From: Streptomyces bacillaris
GTDB taxonomy: Bacteria; Actinomycetota; Actinomycetes; Streptomycetales; Streptomycetaceae
Length of the DNA stretch: 64,000 nucleotides
Direction: 5' to 3'
Assembly: GCF_003268675.1 (NCBI RefSeq)
Contig: NZ_CP029378.1
Span: 5,270,001 to 5,334,000 of the forward strand
Shown here in pieces: positions 51,601-62,509 of this stretch; within the stretch, counting starts at the first letter, position 1; the number at the start of each line of letters is the position of its first letter. The notes below the pieces were generated by a model. That model did not search any database. It was given only the letters and a program-made list of their open reading frames with translations, and was not told where the DNA came from. The position numbers and the translations under genes are program-made.

Positions 51601-54600
51601 GCGCGGTGGTCGTGGTGCCGCCCACGGGTGGGACGGTCGTGGTCCGGTCGCCGCCGTAGATGGCCTTCGTGATGTCGAGGACCGTGCCGCCGTCTCCGTT
51701 GCCGGCGATCCGGCGGGTCTCGACGGGGCGGTTGAGGCCGTCGTAGGTGGTACGGGTCTGTGTTTCGATGGACAGGGCGTTGTCGGGCTTGAAGAGAGTG
51801 GCGGACGGCTTGCCGTTCACGTAGTAGGGCGCGAACGCCTGCGCGGGCAGACTCCGTTCGTCGTAGAAGCTGTCACTGATGAGGGAGCCGCCCCCAGGGC
51901 CGGGGACCTGCGTCTGGCGCTCGCGGAGGAAGCCGTCGTACAGGGTGTACGAGGTCGCCGTCTGGCCGCCCGAGTTGTTCAGCGTCCAGGTGGTCACGGA
52001 CACCGGCTTGTTCTCGGCGATGGTGTAGCCGAACTCCTGGGTCGGCGTCTGGCTGGTCCGACGGTCGGCCAGCCACACCTTCTTCGTGCGGCCGAGCGCG
52101 TCGTATCTGACGTCGGTGACCTTGCCGTTGGTGTCGGTCAGCTTCGTCGCCAGGTCGCGGCCCGGCAGGACGTCCGTGGTCGAGGTCTGGGCCGTGCTGG
52201 CGTCGCCCTTCTTCGCCGGCGGAGTGGTGGTCTTGATCTGGGTGGCGAAACCCGTCGCGGGGAGGTAGGCCACGGTGCCGGTACGGCCGTCGTCCCGCGC
52301 GGTGCGTACGGGAGCCGCGCTGCCGGTGACCGTCACATCGGCCGTGAGGTCGGTGGTGGTCAGCTGCCGCCCGTACGTGTCGTAGGTCGCCCCCGACTCC
52401 AGATACGTGGCCTTGGAACCGTCGTGGCTCTTCAGAGTGGCCGTGGCCGTGACGTCACCCTTCACCGGTGCCGCGCCGTAGGCCCCGCCGTCGTAGACGG
52501 ACCGGGTGTCGCTCAGTACGTCCTTGGCGCGGTTCACGGAAGCGGAGCACGCCTTGGCGACGGTCTCCACGCGGACGGGAAGGGTGATGATGCCGCTGGT
52601 GCTGGACGGGTAGGTCGTACGGGTGCACTGGTCGTCGGCCGCCGTGGAGTCGTCGCCGAAGTCATCGGCCTCGGTCAGACGTCCGGCGACGGTGTCGTAC
52701 GTGAGGGACGTCGACGTGGTGCGCCATGAGCTGCCCGCGCCCTCGTCGAGGGAGATCCAGTTCTTCCCACTGCTGATGCCGGTGAAGTTGGCCGTGACGG
52801 TGCCCCAGTCGCGGACCTTCTTCGCCGTCTCGTGGTACCAGGGCCGCTTGACCGACTTGCTGAGGACCTTCCCGCCGGGCTTGTCGAAGGTGACGGTCTT
52901 GTACGCGAAGCCCGCCGCCGCCTCGTGGTCCGTGATCGCGGCCCCCTCGCCCGCGGCGAGGGAGATGGAGACGGACTTGGTCCCGCCCGACGCGGTTTTA
53001 CGGTCGCCGTGCATCCCGCGCAGGAAGTAGGAGTCCTCCTGCGTCTTCAGGGCGGCGTCGCCGCCCTGCCCACCGGTCTTGACCCTGACCTGCCCGTAGC
53101 CGCGCCACTGGGACCAGGTCTTCTCCTTCTCCTTCGTCAGGCCGTCGTCGTCGGCGTAGTGCCAGGCGGCGTCACCCAGGTACTGGTAGCTGGTCACCTG
53201 GTCCGGTGAGCCGCCGGTGCGGTCCGTCAGGGTGACGGACGTCGTCACGTACTTGTTGAACCAGTGCACGGTCGCGGGGTCCGTGTCGCTGCCGCCGATG
53301 AACTGGGGGAAGCAGCGGGTGGTGTTCGTCTCCGGAGTGGGCAGCGCGTTCCAGTCGCAGGTCGCCGCCGAGTAGTTGGCGCTGATCTGCCCACCGTATT
53401 CGTCGTCGACCGCGGAGAGTCGTTCCTTGATGAACGGGGCGAATCCGTCGCCGGTCCTGTCCAGCCGGTTGGCGAGCTGGGTGTACGCGAACGTCGTCTT
53501 CGGGAGGGCCACGGCCGGGACGGCGGGCTCGCCGGTGGCCTGCGGGGTGGTGGACTCACCCGTGCGCTGGATGCTCGTCAGGAGCAGCTGGTAGTCGGTG
53601 TCCGCCATGCCCCACCGGTGGGCCAGCTTCCAGGCGTCGACCTTGGCGTAGGTGCCGTCGGACTTGAGTACCTGGGTGGTGATGTCCGTCAGCCGCTTGC
53701 GCGTCCAGAAGGACGGGGAGAACCGCCCGTTGTCACAGGTGGCCCCGGTCTTGCAGTTGAGGTCCCAGGGGGTGTCGTACCAGTGGAAGGCGTTGGAGTC
53801 GATGGTGTCCGCGGCGCAGGTGACACCGGACTGCGGGAGGCAGCGCTCGGCACTGCCGAAGACCACCTGGGAAAGGGGCTTGGTGCTGTAGAGGTCGTTG
53901 GACCGCTGTCCGTAGTCGATGCGCTGGAGGGTGCCGCCACGGGTGTACGGGGTGTTGTCCGCGGCCTTGAGGTTGCGGCCGTAGGAGTTGGTCTCCTTGG
54001 CGTAGTGGTAGCTCATGGCGTTGCCGTGGGGATCGACCACGTAGTCGACGTTCCACCGCCAGGCCTGCTGGCACCAGGAGTTGGCGAAGGTCGAGCCGTT
54101 GCAGTCCTCCCCGGAGTTGTTGCCGAAGACCGGGAGGGTCCAGGTGGAGTCCGTGGTGGGCTTGCCGCTGGTCCAGCCGGGCAGCCGGTTGTAGCCGAAG
54201 TAGTACTGGGTGCCGTCGGGGGAGGTGAGGCGCCAGTACTCGTTGTCGTTGTCGCCGTTGGCCCGGTCGGCCGACTTCAGGCGGGTGATCCGTGTGCCGT
54301 CGTCGCGCTTGAGCTTGAACTCGTCCTTGCTGACGGGGATGAGCTCGCCGCTGGCGCCGTTGAAGGAGATGAACGCGTTGTCGTACGCCCAGCACATGTC
54401 ACCGGGCTTGCTCCCGTCGGCGTTCTTCACGCCGTCGTCCGCGCAGGGCTTGTAGCGGCGCTCGATGAACCCGGGCCACAGGTCGAAGCCGTCGCCGACC
54501 CAGGAGCTCTGGTTGTTCGTGCCTCCGGTGCGGCCGTCTATGGACCCGGAGGAGTACGAGAGCCCGAGGCGGGGCTTCAGGCTGCCGGGCACCTCCGGGA

Positions 54601-55503
54601 CCTCGATGCCGTACGACCAGGTGAAGTCACCGGTGTTGAGGCTCGTGCTCCAGCTGGAGGAGGGGGACAGCGAGGTCGCCTTGTAGTCCCCCCTGTCGCC
54701 CGACGTGGCGGCCGTCGCGGCCAGGACCGTGGCCGTACCGGACCGCAGCGTGACGGCGTCCGCGGTGAGTGTCTGTGCGGCCGTGTCGTTCGTCGCATCG
54801 ACGGGGGTGCCCTCGCGGCACTCCTCACGGTCGGGGGTGGTGAGCGCGCAGGAGGGCAGTCGGAACAGCCGCATGCGGGAGGCGTACGCACCCCCGTAGG
54901 ACTGGGCGAATGCCGAGTAGTCGACCGACAGGGCGACGGGCGCCTCGCCGCCGCTCCCGGCCGTACGGCTCGTGACGTCCGGGGCGTCCGGGCTGTGCGG
55001 TGTGAGCGAGAAGAGCAGCCCGTTCACCCCGGCCCGCTTGGCCTGCTTGCTGTCGATGATCTGTGAGGTGACGTCGGTGGGGCGGCGGGAAGCGCACGAG
55101 CTGAGCGTCGGGCTCCGTTCCCCTCCTTGTCGGAGCCCGGGCTCGCAGCGGTGCGGCCGATGCCGATGGGCTGGTCCTTGGGCCGGGCGAAGCGCGTCCT
55201 GCCGTCGGCGGTCGCGGACGGCACCGCGATCGTCGCCCGGCCCGGGGCGGGCACCGTCGTCTGCGGGGCAGCGGCGGGGGAGGCGGGTCTCTTGTCCACC
55301 GCGCGGGGTTCGACCTCGCTGATCCGCCTGCCTTCGATGGCCTTCTCGGATGCGGGCAGGCCGGGGAGGTCGCCGGCGGCTGCGACGGCCGGGGCCGGGG
55401 TGGCCGTGGCCTGCAGCAGGGTCGCCACCATCACGGTGGACACGGCCAACGAGATGCGGCGGGCCAACCGGAGCCGCGTCGGAGGTATACGTCTGGATTT
55501 CAT
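48593..55503 (-). CDS. RHS/YD-repeat polymorphic toxin with HINT and RelE/BECR-like tip (frameshifted)
   Basis: About 2300 residues if restored. From ATG 55503 a Sec signal peptide (LARRISLAVSTVMVATLLQATATP, then AVAAA) and Pro-rich region run to GSDKEG. The frame then shifts: sequence beyond 55120 continues in the next frame (SPTLSS onward). A long YD-repeat body follows, then the RHS core (LGAREYDPDLGRFISVDPILD). A HINT/pretoxin domain (SFTSGTQVLMADGTTKPIE to YYVLAGETPVLVHN) precedes a C-terminal tip of about 104 residues (LSRGNMNPGRGSKALTG, GGRLFFRNVDGG, KGNESKVIARLK) resembling RelE/BECR RNases. The immunity-like gene follows. Role: contact- or secretion-dependent competition. Confidence 0.85.
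55120..55123 (-). other. Apparent one-base frameshift in RHS gene at a G4 run
   Basis: On the coding strand GAGGGGAACGG lies where the signal-peptide frame and the YD-repeat frame meet. Adding one G would join GSDKEG directly to ERSPTLSS and give one continuous protein. It may be a real lesion, slippage-based phase variation, or a sequencing error. Confidence 0.75.
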
Positions 55504-55581
55504 GGGGTGATGTATCCATCGCTGCCGGGTGCCGTGCCCGAAAGAGGGCAGAGCACGGAGAGTTGAGGATCGGGAAGGCGC

Positions 55582-55614
55582 AGGGTGGGCCGCCCCGGCG
55601 AGGCGGCCCGCCCT
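55582..55614 (-). terminator. Hairpin between LamG and RHS genes
   Basis: Inverted repeat of 13 bp with one mismatch (55582-55594 and 55602-55614), 7-base loop, just downstream of the LamG stop. It could terminate most LamG transcripts while letting some reach the RHS gene. Confidence 0.6.
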
Positions 55615-55629
55615 CCGGATGTGGCGGTG

Positions 55630-58600
55630 TCAGCTGCCGTCGGGGACCTCGGTCGGAATATCGACAAGCCCTTCGAAGAGGTAGCGGATCTGGCTGTCGT
55701 TCAACGCCCCCTGGAAGAACCAAACATCGTCGATCGACCCGGCGAAGTACTGGCCGGTGCCCGTGCTCTGGGTCCGTCCGATCCGGAGCGAACCGGTGGC
55801 CTTGAAGGTCAGGACGTCCTCGGCCCAGGCGATGAGGTCCTGGCAGCCGGCTTGGTCCGGCTCCCCGTCCCCGTCCGCGTCATTGCAGGCGACCTCCTGG
55901 AGCGCGCCGTTGACGTAGAGGCGAGCTTCTTTGGCGAAGCCGTCATAGACCACGGTGATGTGGTTCCAGAGACGGACGTCATAGAACTCGGAGCTGCTCA
56001 GCTGCTTGACCGTGGCAGCCGCGTCGTCCCTGTCGGGCAGAGTGAGCTGCCAGCTGCCGGGCCCGTTCGGGTCGGCCGGCTCAGGGCGGTAGCGGACCTC
56101 GAGCGCGCTGCGCTTCGCGCCGCCCGCGCTGAGCACGGTCATGTCGTGTTCGGGCAGAGCCGCCGCCTGGGCCCAGGCCGTCATCGTGAAGCTGGTGCTG
56201 GTGTCGACGGGCATCTTCGACGTCTCCGCGAAGCCGCTCGTTCCGTTCAGATGGAGGCCGCCGCTGTCGACCCAGCCCATGCCCAGCTCGGCAGCTCCGT
56301 GGAGCGTCAGGTCGTTCTTCTCCACGGAAGAATCCGGTGTGCCGGACGGCGTTCCAGGAGTCGTCTCCTCGAAGTTCCACCTGCTCTTGACGATGGGGCG
56401 TTGCCGGAACATCTGCTGTACTTCCTCGGCCGAGACGGGGCGTTGGAAGAGGCGGACGTCGTCGATCAGGCCGGGGAAGTGGCAGTCGGTGGTTCCGCTG
56501 TAGATGCCGGCTCCGATGGTCATGGACCGGTCGGCGTGGAAGGGGTTGCTGATCGGGGCGGAGCCGGCTTTCTGGCCGTTGACGTAGAGGGTCAGGGTCT
56601 TGGCGACGGTGTCGTGGACGCCGGTCAGGTGGACCCATTCGTCGGCCCGTGCCGTCGTTCCGTCCGGCTGCATCGCGCGGATGGGCTGGGCCTGTGCGGT
56701 GTCGGTGGCGTACTGGTTGAAGACCCAGCGGTCGAAGCCGGCCGAGTAGTACAGCTCGAACCCGGGTTTGTGGGTGCCGGTCTGGGCCGCGATGATCGCA
56801 GCCTTGCCGGGCTTGGTGGTGTCCAACTTGGCCCAGGCGCTGACGGTGAAGCTGCGTGAGGTGTTCACGTGCGGGCTGCCTGCCTGGCCGACCCGGGCGT
56901 ATCCGGTGGTGCCGTCGAAGTCGGCGGCCTTTCCGGCGATGCCCGGAACGCCGGTGGTGACCCCGCCGCTGTACTTCGCGGGCAGGACACCGCCATGGCC
57001 CCGGATCTCCGTGGCACCCGCTTCCTCGTCCAGCGGGAAGAGGGCCAGGGCGGGGCTGCCGGGGTCGCCGACGGGCTGCTTGGCGTACAGCTTGTCGATG
57101 TCTCCCTGGGCCAGGGTCCGGTCGAAGATCTGGAGTTCGTCCACGGCGCCGGGGAAGAACGACTGCTTCGCTCCGCCGTAGGAGCCGGCCCCGATCGTCA
57201 GACCGCGCCGGGCGTTCCACGCGTTCGGCAGCGGTGCCTCGCCGACGAGCCGGCCGTCGACGTACAGCCGCAGCTTCTTGGCGGCCTCGTCGTACGAACC
57301 GGTCAGATGCGTCCAGGTGTCCGCGCTGACCCCACCGGGCTGGGCGGCCATCGCCCGGACGATGTTCGCGTTCGGTGTGTCCGTCTCGTACTGGTTGAAC
57401 ACCCACCGGTCGTAGGCGGCCGAGTAGTACAGCTCGAAGCTCGTCGTGTGGCTGCCCGGCTGGGAGGCGATGATCGCCGTGCCCTGCGGGATCCTGGACA
57501 GCTTGACCCATGTGGAGACCGTGAAGCCCCGGGTCGTGTCGACCACCGAGAGGTCGGAGGAGGCGTAGCCGTCGGTGCCGTCGAGTTCGAGAGCGGTGCC
57601 CTTCGTGCCGGGTGCCCCGGTGGTCGCGCCCCCGTGGAGTGCCAGCGTCCTCGGCGGGGTCGTGCCTCGTGCTTCGGTGGCGCCTGCTTCCTCGTCGAGC
57701 TGCCAGGTGGCTCGTTCGGGCTGGCCGGCCTTGACCCGGAACTGGTACGTACGGATCTCCGACCCGTTACCGGCCGCGTCGAACGCCTGGGCGGTGATGA
57801 AGTTCAGACCCGGCTTCGAGGGCAGGAACGGCACGCTCTTGGCCGCGCCGCCCGTGGTGGTCAACTGGCGGTCCGAGGTGGGGTCGCTGTTGATGCCGTA
57901 CCAGTAGCGCGTCACGTCGCTGGACGACGACTTGAAGGTGAACGTGCCGTACTGGCCCACCCCGTCCAGCCACGGATCATTCGGATCCTCCGGCTGGGAT
58001 GCCGGGTACTCCGGCGACGCGATCGTCGGGGCCGCCGGAACGGTCTTGTCGTAGACGAAGTAGCACGACGTCGCATCGCCCGCCCACGACCACGGGGAGT
58101 ACTGGGCACCGTCGTAGGACCGGACGCGCCAGTCCACCAGCGTGTTCTGCGGGATCGTCGTCGGCAGGCTCAGGGTGAATGTGGAACCCGACTTCTTGTA
58201 CGAGGTCAGGGCGGGGTTCCACCGAGTGATCAGGCCCTTGCCGTCCCCCGCGTCCCAGGATGCCTGCACCTGGACCGCGACGTTGTCACCGTCCGGGTCG
58301 GTCACACCGGCGATATTGATCTTGCCCAGGGTGCGTACCCGCGGAGCACTCGCGGGGGGCTTGCACACGCCCCCGTACTCCATCGACAGCTGCGACATCT
58401 TCACCTGGCCGGGCGGCCGGTTGTACTGCACCCGCAGGAACGCCTTGTCGGAGAACCGCTTCCAGCCCAGCCCGTCCGACTCGCTCGCCGCCCGCAGACC
58501 GAACGTCATCGTGGACCACTTGCCGTTCGCGGCCTCCTGCACCGCCGACTTCACATCGAACTCGGCGTCCTTCGCCGCACAGCCCGTATAGCCGTGGGCG

Positions 58601-59997
58601 AACGACCTCGAGGCGAGCTGCTTGATCCAGAACCCGGAAGCGTTCTGCGAGTTCCACGTCGTCGACGACGAGATGCCCTTGGTCCGCCACAACTGCACCC
58701 CCTTGGCCGTGCACGAGGCCGACCAGGTGTTCCGCACCACGAACTCCGCCGACAGAACCGTCTGACCGGCGAACCGGGAGGTCGGGATCTGGTACAGCAG
58801 GCGCTTGGTGTCATTGGGCTGGCAGTAGTTCCAGTTGCACAACCCCATACCGGCGTCCGGCTGGCCGTTGAACTTCCACTGCGGGGAGGACGCCCAGTAC
58901 TTCGACGCCATCGTCCACGCCGAAGCCTTCGGCGAGTACCACTGCGGATCGATGAAAACGGGATACGTCGTGTCCTCGCCCCGCAGCACCTCCGTGTCCG
59001 GAGTCAGCACCAACTCCCCGCCACCGGCCGGAAGCGCCACCCCCACCGGAGCCAGCTTCCCCGACTCCGTGGGAGCCGCCTCCTCCTTGCCCTCGGCAGA
59101 GGCAGGCTGGGCGGTATCGGCATCGGAGAGCGCCGCTCCGCGAGCCGAACGGGCCGACGCGCTCCCGGCCCCGCTCGGCGTGGACTCCGCCGGAGTGCTG
59201 GAGTCCCACATCATCGGGCGCGGGGCCTCGAACACCGCACCCTTGGCGCCCTCGTCGACCGCCTCCAGACCACCGCCGGACGTCTCCCGCACCTCCATAC
59301 CGTCCGCGGCCAGCTTCAGACGCAGCTCGGACAGCTTCTCGTTCGCCGCCGCCTCCGCGGACCTGACCACGAGCAGCTGCGTGAAACCGTCCTCCTGCGC
59401 CTCCATCCGCAGATCCACATCCGGAAGCACATTCCGGTACGTGGCCCGGGGCCCCTCCGTCTCGGGCACAGGCAACTTCTCCGGCCAGGACAGCGCCAGC
59501 TCACGGCCCGCCTTCCGCATCCGAACGAGCGGTGTGTCACCGCCCCCGGAGAACGCCAGATCCACCGTGGCCACCTTCGGCACCACACTGCCGTCCGCCG
59601 CACGGACCAGCCCGGTATCGACCGGCTGCCACACGCCCTTCACCCGGGCCCGCACCGGACGCAGATACTCCCGCGCCTCCAAGCTGCCCTCAGGCGTCGC
59701 GAAAACCTCGCTGCTCTCCCCACGCAACGACGTCACCTCAACGGACCGCCCGGTACGCTTTGCCTCCGCCGACGCGGCGTCCACGCCCGCGCCGGGCTCT
59801 CCGGCTTCCCCGGCTTCACTCGGCGGAGAGGCCTGCCGACCGCTCGGTGCGGCGACCGCCTGGGGCGCCAGGCCCGCCAGCAGGACAAGGCCGATACCCC
59901 CTGCCACCAGCCCTGTTGTTCTTCGGTAACGCCGTCTCCCCGACACAGTCCCCACCCCGTCCACGCGTGCTGCTCCCCATCGCGAATGAGGAGTCAT
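55630..59997 (-). CDS. Large secreted LamG-domain protein
   Basis: About 1455 residues. ATG at 59997; an internal GTG about 51 bases in (VSGRRRYRRTTG) is possible. The hydrophobic segment GLVAGGIGLVLLAGLAPQAVAA after RRRYRR is the export signal. The middle part resembles surface proteins found beside Streptomyces RHS/WapA genes (ADGMEVRETSGGGLEAVDEGAKG, YPVFIDPQWYSPKASAWT). The C-terminal half carries three LamG/concanavalin-like domains with repeated TRGFTVSTWVKL, TSRSFTVSAWAKL and TSFTMTAWAQA motifs. It lies upstream of the RHS gene in the same direction (126-bp gap), so it probably aids delivery or anchoring of the toxin. Confidence 0.88.
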   Translation of the reverse strand: MTPHSRWGAARVDGVGTVSGRRRYRRTTGLVAGGIGLVLLAGLAPQAVAAPSGRQASPPSEAGEAGEPGAGVDAASAEAKRTGRSVEVTSLRGESSEVFATPEGSLEAREYLRPVRARVKGVWQPVDTGLVRAADGSVVPKVATVDLAFSGGGDTPLVRMRKAGRELALSWPEKLPVPETEGPRATYRNVLPDVDLRMEAQEDGFTQLLVVRSAEAAANEKLSELRLKLAADGMEVRETSGGGLEAVDEGAKGAVFEAPRPMMWDSSTPAESTPSGAGSASARSARGAALSDADTAQPASAEGKEEAAPTESGKLAPVGVALPAGGGELVLTPDTEVLRGEDTTYPVFIDPQWYSPKASAWTMASKYWASSPQWKFNGQPDAGMGLCNWNYCQPNDTKRLLYQIPTSRFAGQTVLSAEFVVRNTWSASCTAKGVQLWRTKGISSSTTWNSQNASGFWIKQLASRSFAHGYTGCAAKDAEFDVKSAVQEAANGKWSTMTFGLRAASESDGLGWKRFSDKAFLRVQYNRPPGQVKMSQLSMEYGGVCKPPASAPRVRTLGKINIAGVTDPDGDNVAVQVQASWDAGDGKGLITRWNPALTSYKKSGSTFTLSLPTTIPQNTLVDWRVRSYDGAQYSPWSWAGDATSCYFVYDKTVPAAPTIASPEYPASQPEDPNDPWLDGVGQYGTFTFKSSSSDVTRYWYGINSDPTSDRQLTTTGGAAKSVPFLPSKPGLNFITAQAFDAAGNGSEIRTYQFRVKAGQPERATWQLDEEAGATEARGTTPPRTLALHGGATTGAPGTKGTALELDGTDGYASSDLSVVDTTRGFTVSTWVKLSRIPQGTAIIASQPGSHTTSFELYYSAAYDRWVFNQYETDTPNANIVRAMAAQPGGVSADTWTHLTGSYDEAAKKLRLYVDGRLVGEAPLPNAWNARRGLTIGAGSYGGAKQSFFPGAVDELQIFDRTLAQGDIDKLYAKQPVGDPGSPALALFPLDEEAGATEIRGHGGVLPAKYSGGVTTGVPGIAGKAADFDGTTGYARVGQAGSPHVNTSRSFTVSAWAKLDTTKPGKAAIIAAQTGTHKPGFELYYSAGFDRWVFNQYATDTAQAQPIRAMQPDGTTARADEWVHLTGVHDTVAKTLTLYVNGQKAGSAPISNPFHADRSMTIGAGIYSGTTDCHFPGLIDDVRLFQRPVSAEEVQQMFRQRPIVKSRWNFEETTPGTPSGTPDSSVEKNDLTLHGAAELGMGWVDSGGLHLNGTSGFAETSKMPVDTSTSFTMTAWAQAAALPEHDMTVLSAGGAKRSALEVRYRPEPADPNGPGSWQLTLPDRDDAAATVKQLSSSEFYDVRLWNHITVVYDGFAKEARLYVNGALQEVACNDADGDGEPDQAGCQDLIAWAEDVLTFKATGSLRIGRTQSTGTGQYFAGSIDDVWFFQGALNDSQIRYLFEGLVDIPTEVPDGS

Positions 59998-60117
59998 GCG
60001 GGACTCTATGAAGATCCTGTGTGAATCGCCAGGGAGTTATGGAGACACTAAGCCGCCAAAACCGGGCATCCGGTCTGTGACAAGTGTCACTGTCGGCGGG
60101 CGTGGGGGAACCGCCGC

Positions 60118-60906
60118 CTACCCCTTCGGCGCCCCCAGCCGCAGCAGGTGCTCCCGGCCCGCGCTGAGGAGGCCGGGGAGGTCGGCCGCGTCCGGGTGCC
60201 AGCGCTTCTCGTACTCCCAGCAGACCCAGGTGTCGGGGTCCAGCAGTTCCAGGCAGGCGGCCAGGGGGAGGGCGCCCGTGCCCAGGGGGAGGGGGGTGAG
60301 GTCGGTCGGGGAGGCGACGTCCTTCACCTGTACGTAGCCGAGGTGCGGGGCCAGGATCGCGTGCGTGGCGGTGGGGTCCTCGTCGGCGAGCCAGGTGTGC
60401 AGGACGTCCCAGATGGCGCCGACCCTGGGGTGGCCGACCGTGCCGGCGATCCGGGCCACGTCGGCGCCCGCGCGGTGGGAGTCGTGGGTCTCCAGCAGGA
60501 TGGTGACGCCCATGTCGGCGGCGGCCGGGGCGGCCGAGCCCAGGCGGCGGGCGGCCGTGGCGTCGGCGTCCGCCGGGTCCTGGTCGCCGCCGCCGGGGAA
60601 GACCCGGACGTACCGGGCGCCCAGGTCCCGGGCCAGCTTCAGCAGCTCGGCCAGTTCGGCGGAGACGGCCTCGTCGTCGCCCTCGGCCGCCACCTGGACG
60701 TACCCCGCCACGGTCAGGATCTCCACCCCGGCCGCCTTGAACGCCTCCACCACATCGGCCCGTTCGAGGGAGGAGAGCCCCAGGTGTACGGGCTCCTCGG
60801 GGTGGGCGCGCAGCTCCACGCCCTGGTACCCGTGGTCGGCGGCGAGCCGGACGACCTCGGGCAGCGGCAGGCCCGGTACCCCGAGCGTGGAGAAAGCGAG
60901 CTTCAC
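60118..60906 (-). CDS. Sugar phosphate isomerase/epimerase (xylose isomerase-like TIM barrel)
   Basis: 262 residues with a GTG start. The AP-endonuclease-2/xylose-isomerase-like barrel is visible: FSTLGVPGLPLPEVVRLAADHGYQGVELRAHPE at the start, RVFPGGGDQ, ILLETHDSHRAGADV (metal-binding Glu and His), GAIWDVLHTWLADED and VQVKDVASP. Such enzymes isomerise sugars or cyclitols such as inosose. No sugar catabolic genes are adjacent, so substrate is unknown. Confidence 0.88.
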   Translation of the reverse strand: MKLAFSTLGVPGLPLPEVVRLAADHGYQGVELRAHPEEPVHLGLSSLERADVVEAFKAAGVEILTVAGYVQVAAEGDDEAVSAELAELLKLARDLGARYVRVFPGGGDQDPADADATAARRLGSAAPAAADMGVTILLETHDSHRAGADVARIAGTVGHPRVGAIWDVLHTWLADEDPTATHAILAPHLGYVQVKDVASPTDLTPLPLGTGALPLAACLELLDPDTWVCWEYEKRWHPDAADLPGLLSAGREHLLRLGAPKG

Positions 60907-60980
60907 GTGTGCGTCCTTCCGTCGTCGCCGCGCGGGGAGCCCGGCGCCCTTCCCCCGGCTCCTGCCCGCCGCCCGGGACG

Positions 60981-61598
60981 CTATGCGGTGCCCCGCAGCA
61001 CCTGCTCCAGGCTACCGAGCAGCCGCAGCGCGTCCTCCCGTTCGGTGGCCTCCAGCGGACGCGCCGCCGGGGCCGAGGTCACCGGTTCCGGGGTGATCAC
61101 CCGCAGGGCCGCCGCCGCCTGCCGGGCGAACATCGCCAGCAGGTCCAGCTCCCGCACGCTGCTCCTGGCCTGCGGTGACGCGTCCAGCACCTCCAGGACG
61201 CCGAGGACCCGGGAGTCGCTGATCAGAGGGGCCGCCATCAGGGAGTTGGGGACGTACTCCGTGGACTCCGCCAGTGAGCGGTCGAACGACGGGTCGTCGG
61301 CCAGGTCGTCCACCACCATCGGCTCGCCCGAGGTCGCCACCCAGCCGGCGATGCCCCGCCCGGCCGGGAACCGGCGGCCCACCAGGAACTCCTGGCCCTC
61401 CCCGGAGACCGCCCGGAAGACCAGCTCGTCCGCCTCCTCGTCGAGCAGCAGCACCGAGCCCGCCGCCGCGCCGAAGATGGCCCGGGCGACATCCACGACC
61501 GACTGGAGCAGTTCGTCGCGGTGCGCGTCGGAAGCGGAAGCGGACGCGGCAGGCACGGGGGCGGACAGCGAAAGGGCGGAATCAGATTTCGGCGTCAT
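60981..61598 (-). CDS. GAF-domain protein
   Basis: 205 residues; its ATG lies inside the S8 peptidase end (17-bp overlap). A single GAF domain is visible (DELLQSVVDVARAIFGAAAGSVLLLDEEADELVFRAVSG, RGIAGWVATSGEPMVVDDLADDPSF), followed by a helical C-terminus. No output domain (kinase, cyclase or HTH) is present, so it may act as a small ligand or redox sensor for the coupled peptidase and ATPase. Ligand unknown. Confidence 0.85.
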   Translation of the reverse strand: MTPKSDSALSLSAPVPAASASASDAHRDELLQSVVDVARAIFGAAAGSVLLLDEEADELVFRAVSGEGQEFLVGRRFPAGRGIAGWVATSGEPMVVDDLADDPSFDRSLAESTEYVPNSLMAAPLISDSRVLGVLEVLDASPQARSSVRELDLLAMFARQAAAALRVITPEPVTSAPAARPLEATEREDALRLLGSLEQVLRGTA

Positions 61599-62505
61599 CG
61601 TGGGTGTCTCCTGCCGCTGTTGAAGGACGCGGGGCGTGGTCTGCTGTGCTCGGGTCGTGGCGGACGTTGGCCGCCGACAGATAGAGCGCGTTCTTGAGCT
61701 GGAAGGCCGTCATCCGCGGGTGCGCCGACAGCAGGCGCGCGCAGAGCCCGGCCACGTACGGCGTCGCGAAGCTGTTCCCGGTGGTGCGGATCGTCCGGCC
61801 GCCCAGCCACGGCACGGTCACGTTCTGGCCAGGGCCGAAGAACTCCACCGGCGGGGCCGGGTTGTAGAGGTGGAGGTCGGGGTCGTCCTCCTGGTGGCTG
61901 CCCACGGAGATCACCGACGCGAACCGCCACGGGAAGCTCTCCACCGGGGTGTTGTGGGCCGAGGCGACGATCACCGTACGGGCGAAGTAGGCGCTGTCCG
62001 CCAGCGAGTGCAGCTCCTGCGCGAACCGGGTCCGGGTGGTCGACAGGCTCAGGTTCACCACGTCGAAGCGCTGCTCGACCGCCCACCGCAGCCCGGCCAT
62101 CAGGATGTCGCCCGTACCGGAGAACCGTTCCCCCAGCACCCGTACGCTGTGGATCTCGCACTCCGGCGCGGTCCGGCGGATGATGCCCGCGCACGCGGTG
62201 CCATGGCCGCAGGTGTCGCCGGTCGTCGTCGGCTCGACCGTGATCTCCCCGCTCTCCTCGTCCTTGACGACCACCCAGGACGAGGCCGGTTCACCGACCA
62301 GCGGATGGTCGCGTTCCACGCCCGAGTCCACCACGCAGACGCGTACGCCGCGTCCGGTGGCGGGGGCCGCGGGCTGTCCGCCCGGCGGCCCCGGATCGCC
62401 CAGTACGGGGACGTCCTCGGGGCCGCGTCCGCGCAGGCTCCAGGTCAGGCCCAGCCCCGGGGCCGTATGAGTGGTCACTGTCGTCGTCTCTCCCGTGGTG
62501 CCCAT
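61582..62505 (-). CDS. S8-family (subtilisin-like) serine peptidase without export signal
   Basis: 307 residues from the ATG at 62505. The Asp-His-Ser triad is complete: VCVVDSGVERDHPL, TCGHGTACAGII and GNSFATPYVAG. There is no signal peptide, propeptide or membrane anchor, unlike typical Streptomyces subtilisins, so it should act in the cytoplasm. It starts four bases after the TPR/ATPase-like gene and overlaps the GAF gene, so the three form one translation-coupled module. Target unknown. Confidence 0.88.
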   Translation of the reverse strand: MGTTGETTTVTTHTAPGLGLTWSLRGRGPEDVPVLGDPGPPGGQPAAPATGRGVRVCVVDSGVERDHPLVGEPASSWVVVKDEESGEITVEPTTTGDTCGHGTACAGIIRRTAPECEIHSVRVLGERFSGTGDILMAGLRWAVEQRFDVVNLSLSTTRTRFAQELHSLADSAYFARTVIVASAHNTPVESFPWRFASVISVGSHQEDDPDLHLYNPAPPVEFFGPGQNVTVPWLGGRTIRTTGNSFATPYVAGLCARLLSAHPRMTAFQLKNALYLSAANVRHDPSTADHAPRPSTAAGDTHDDAEI

Positions 62506-62509
62506 CGGG

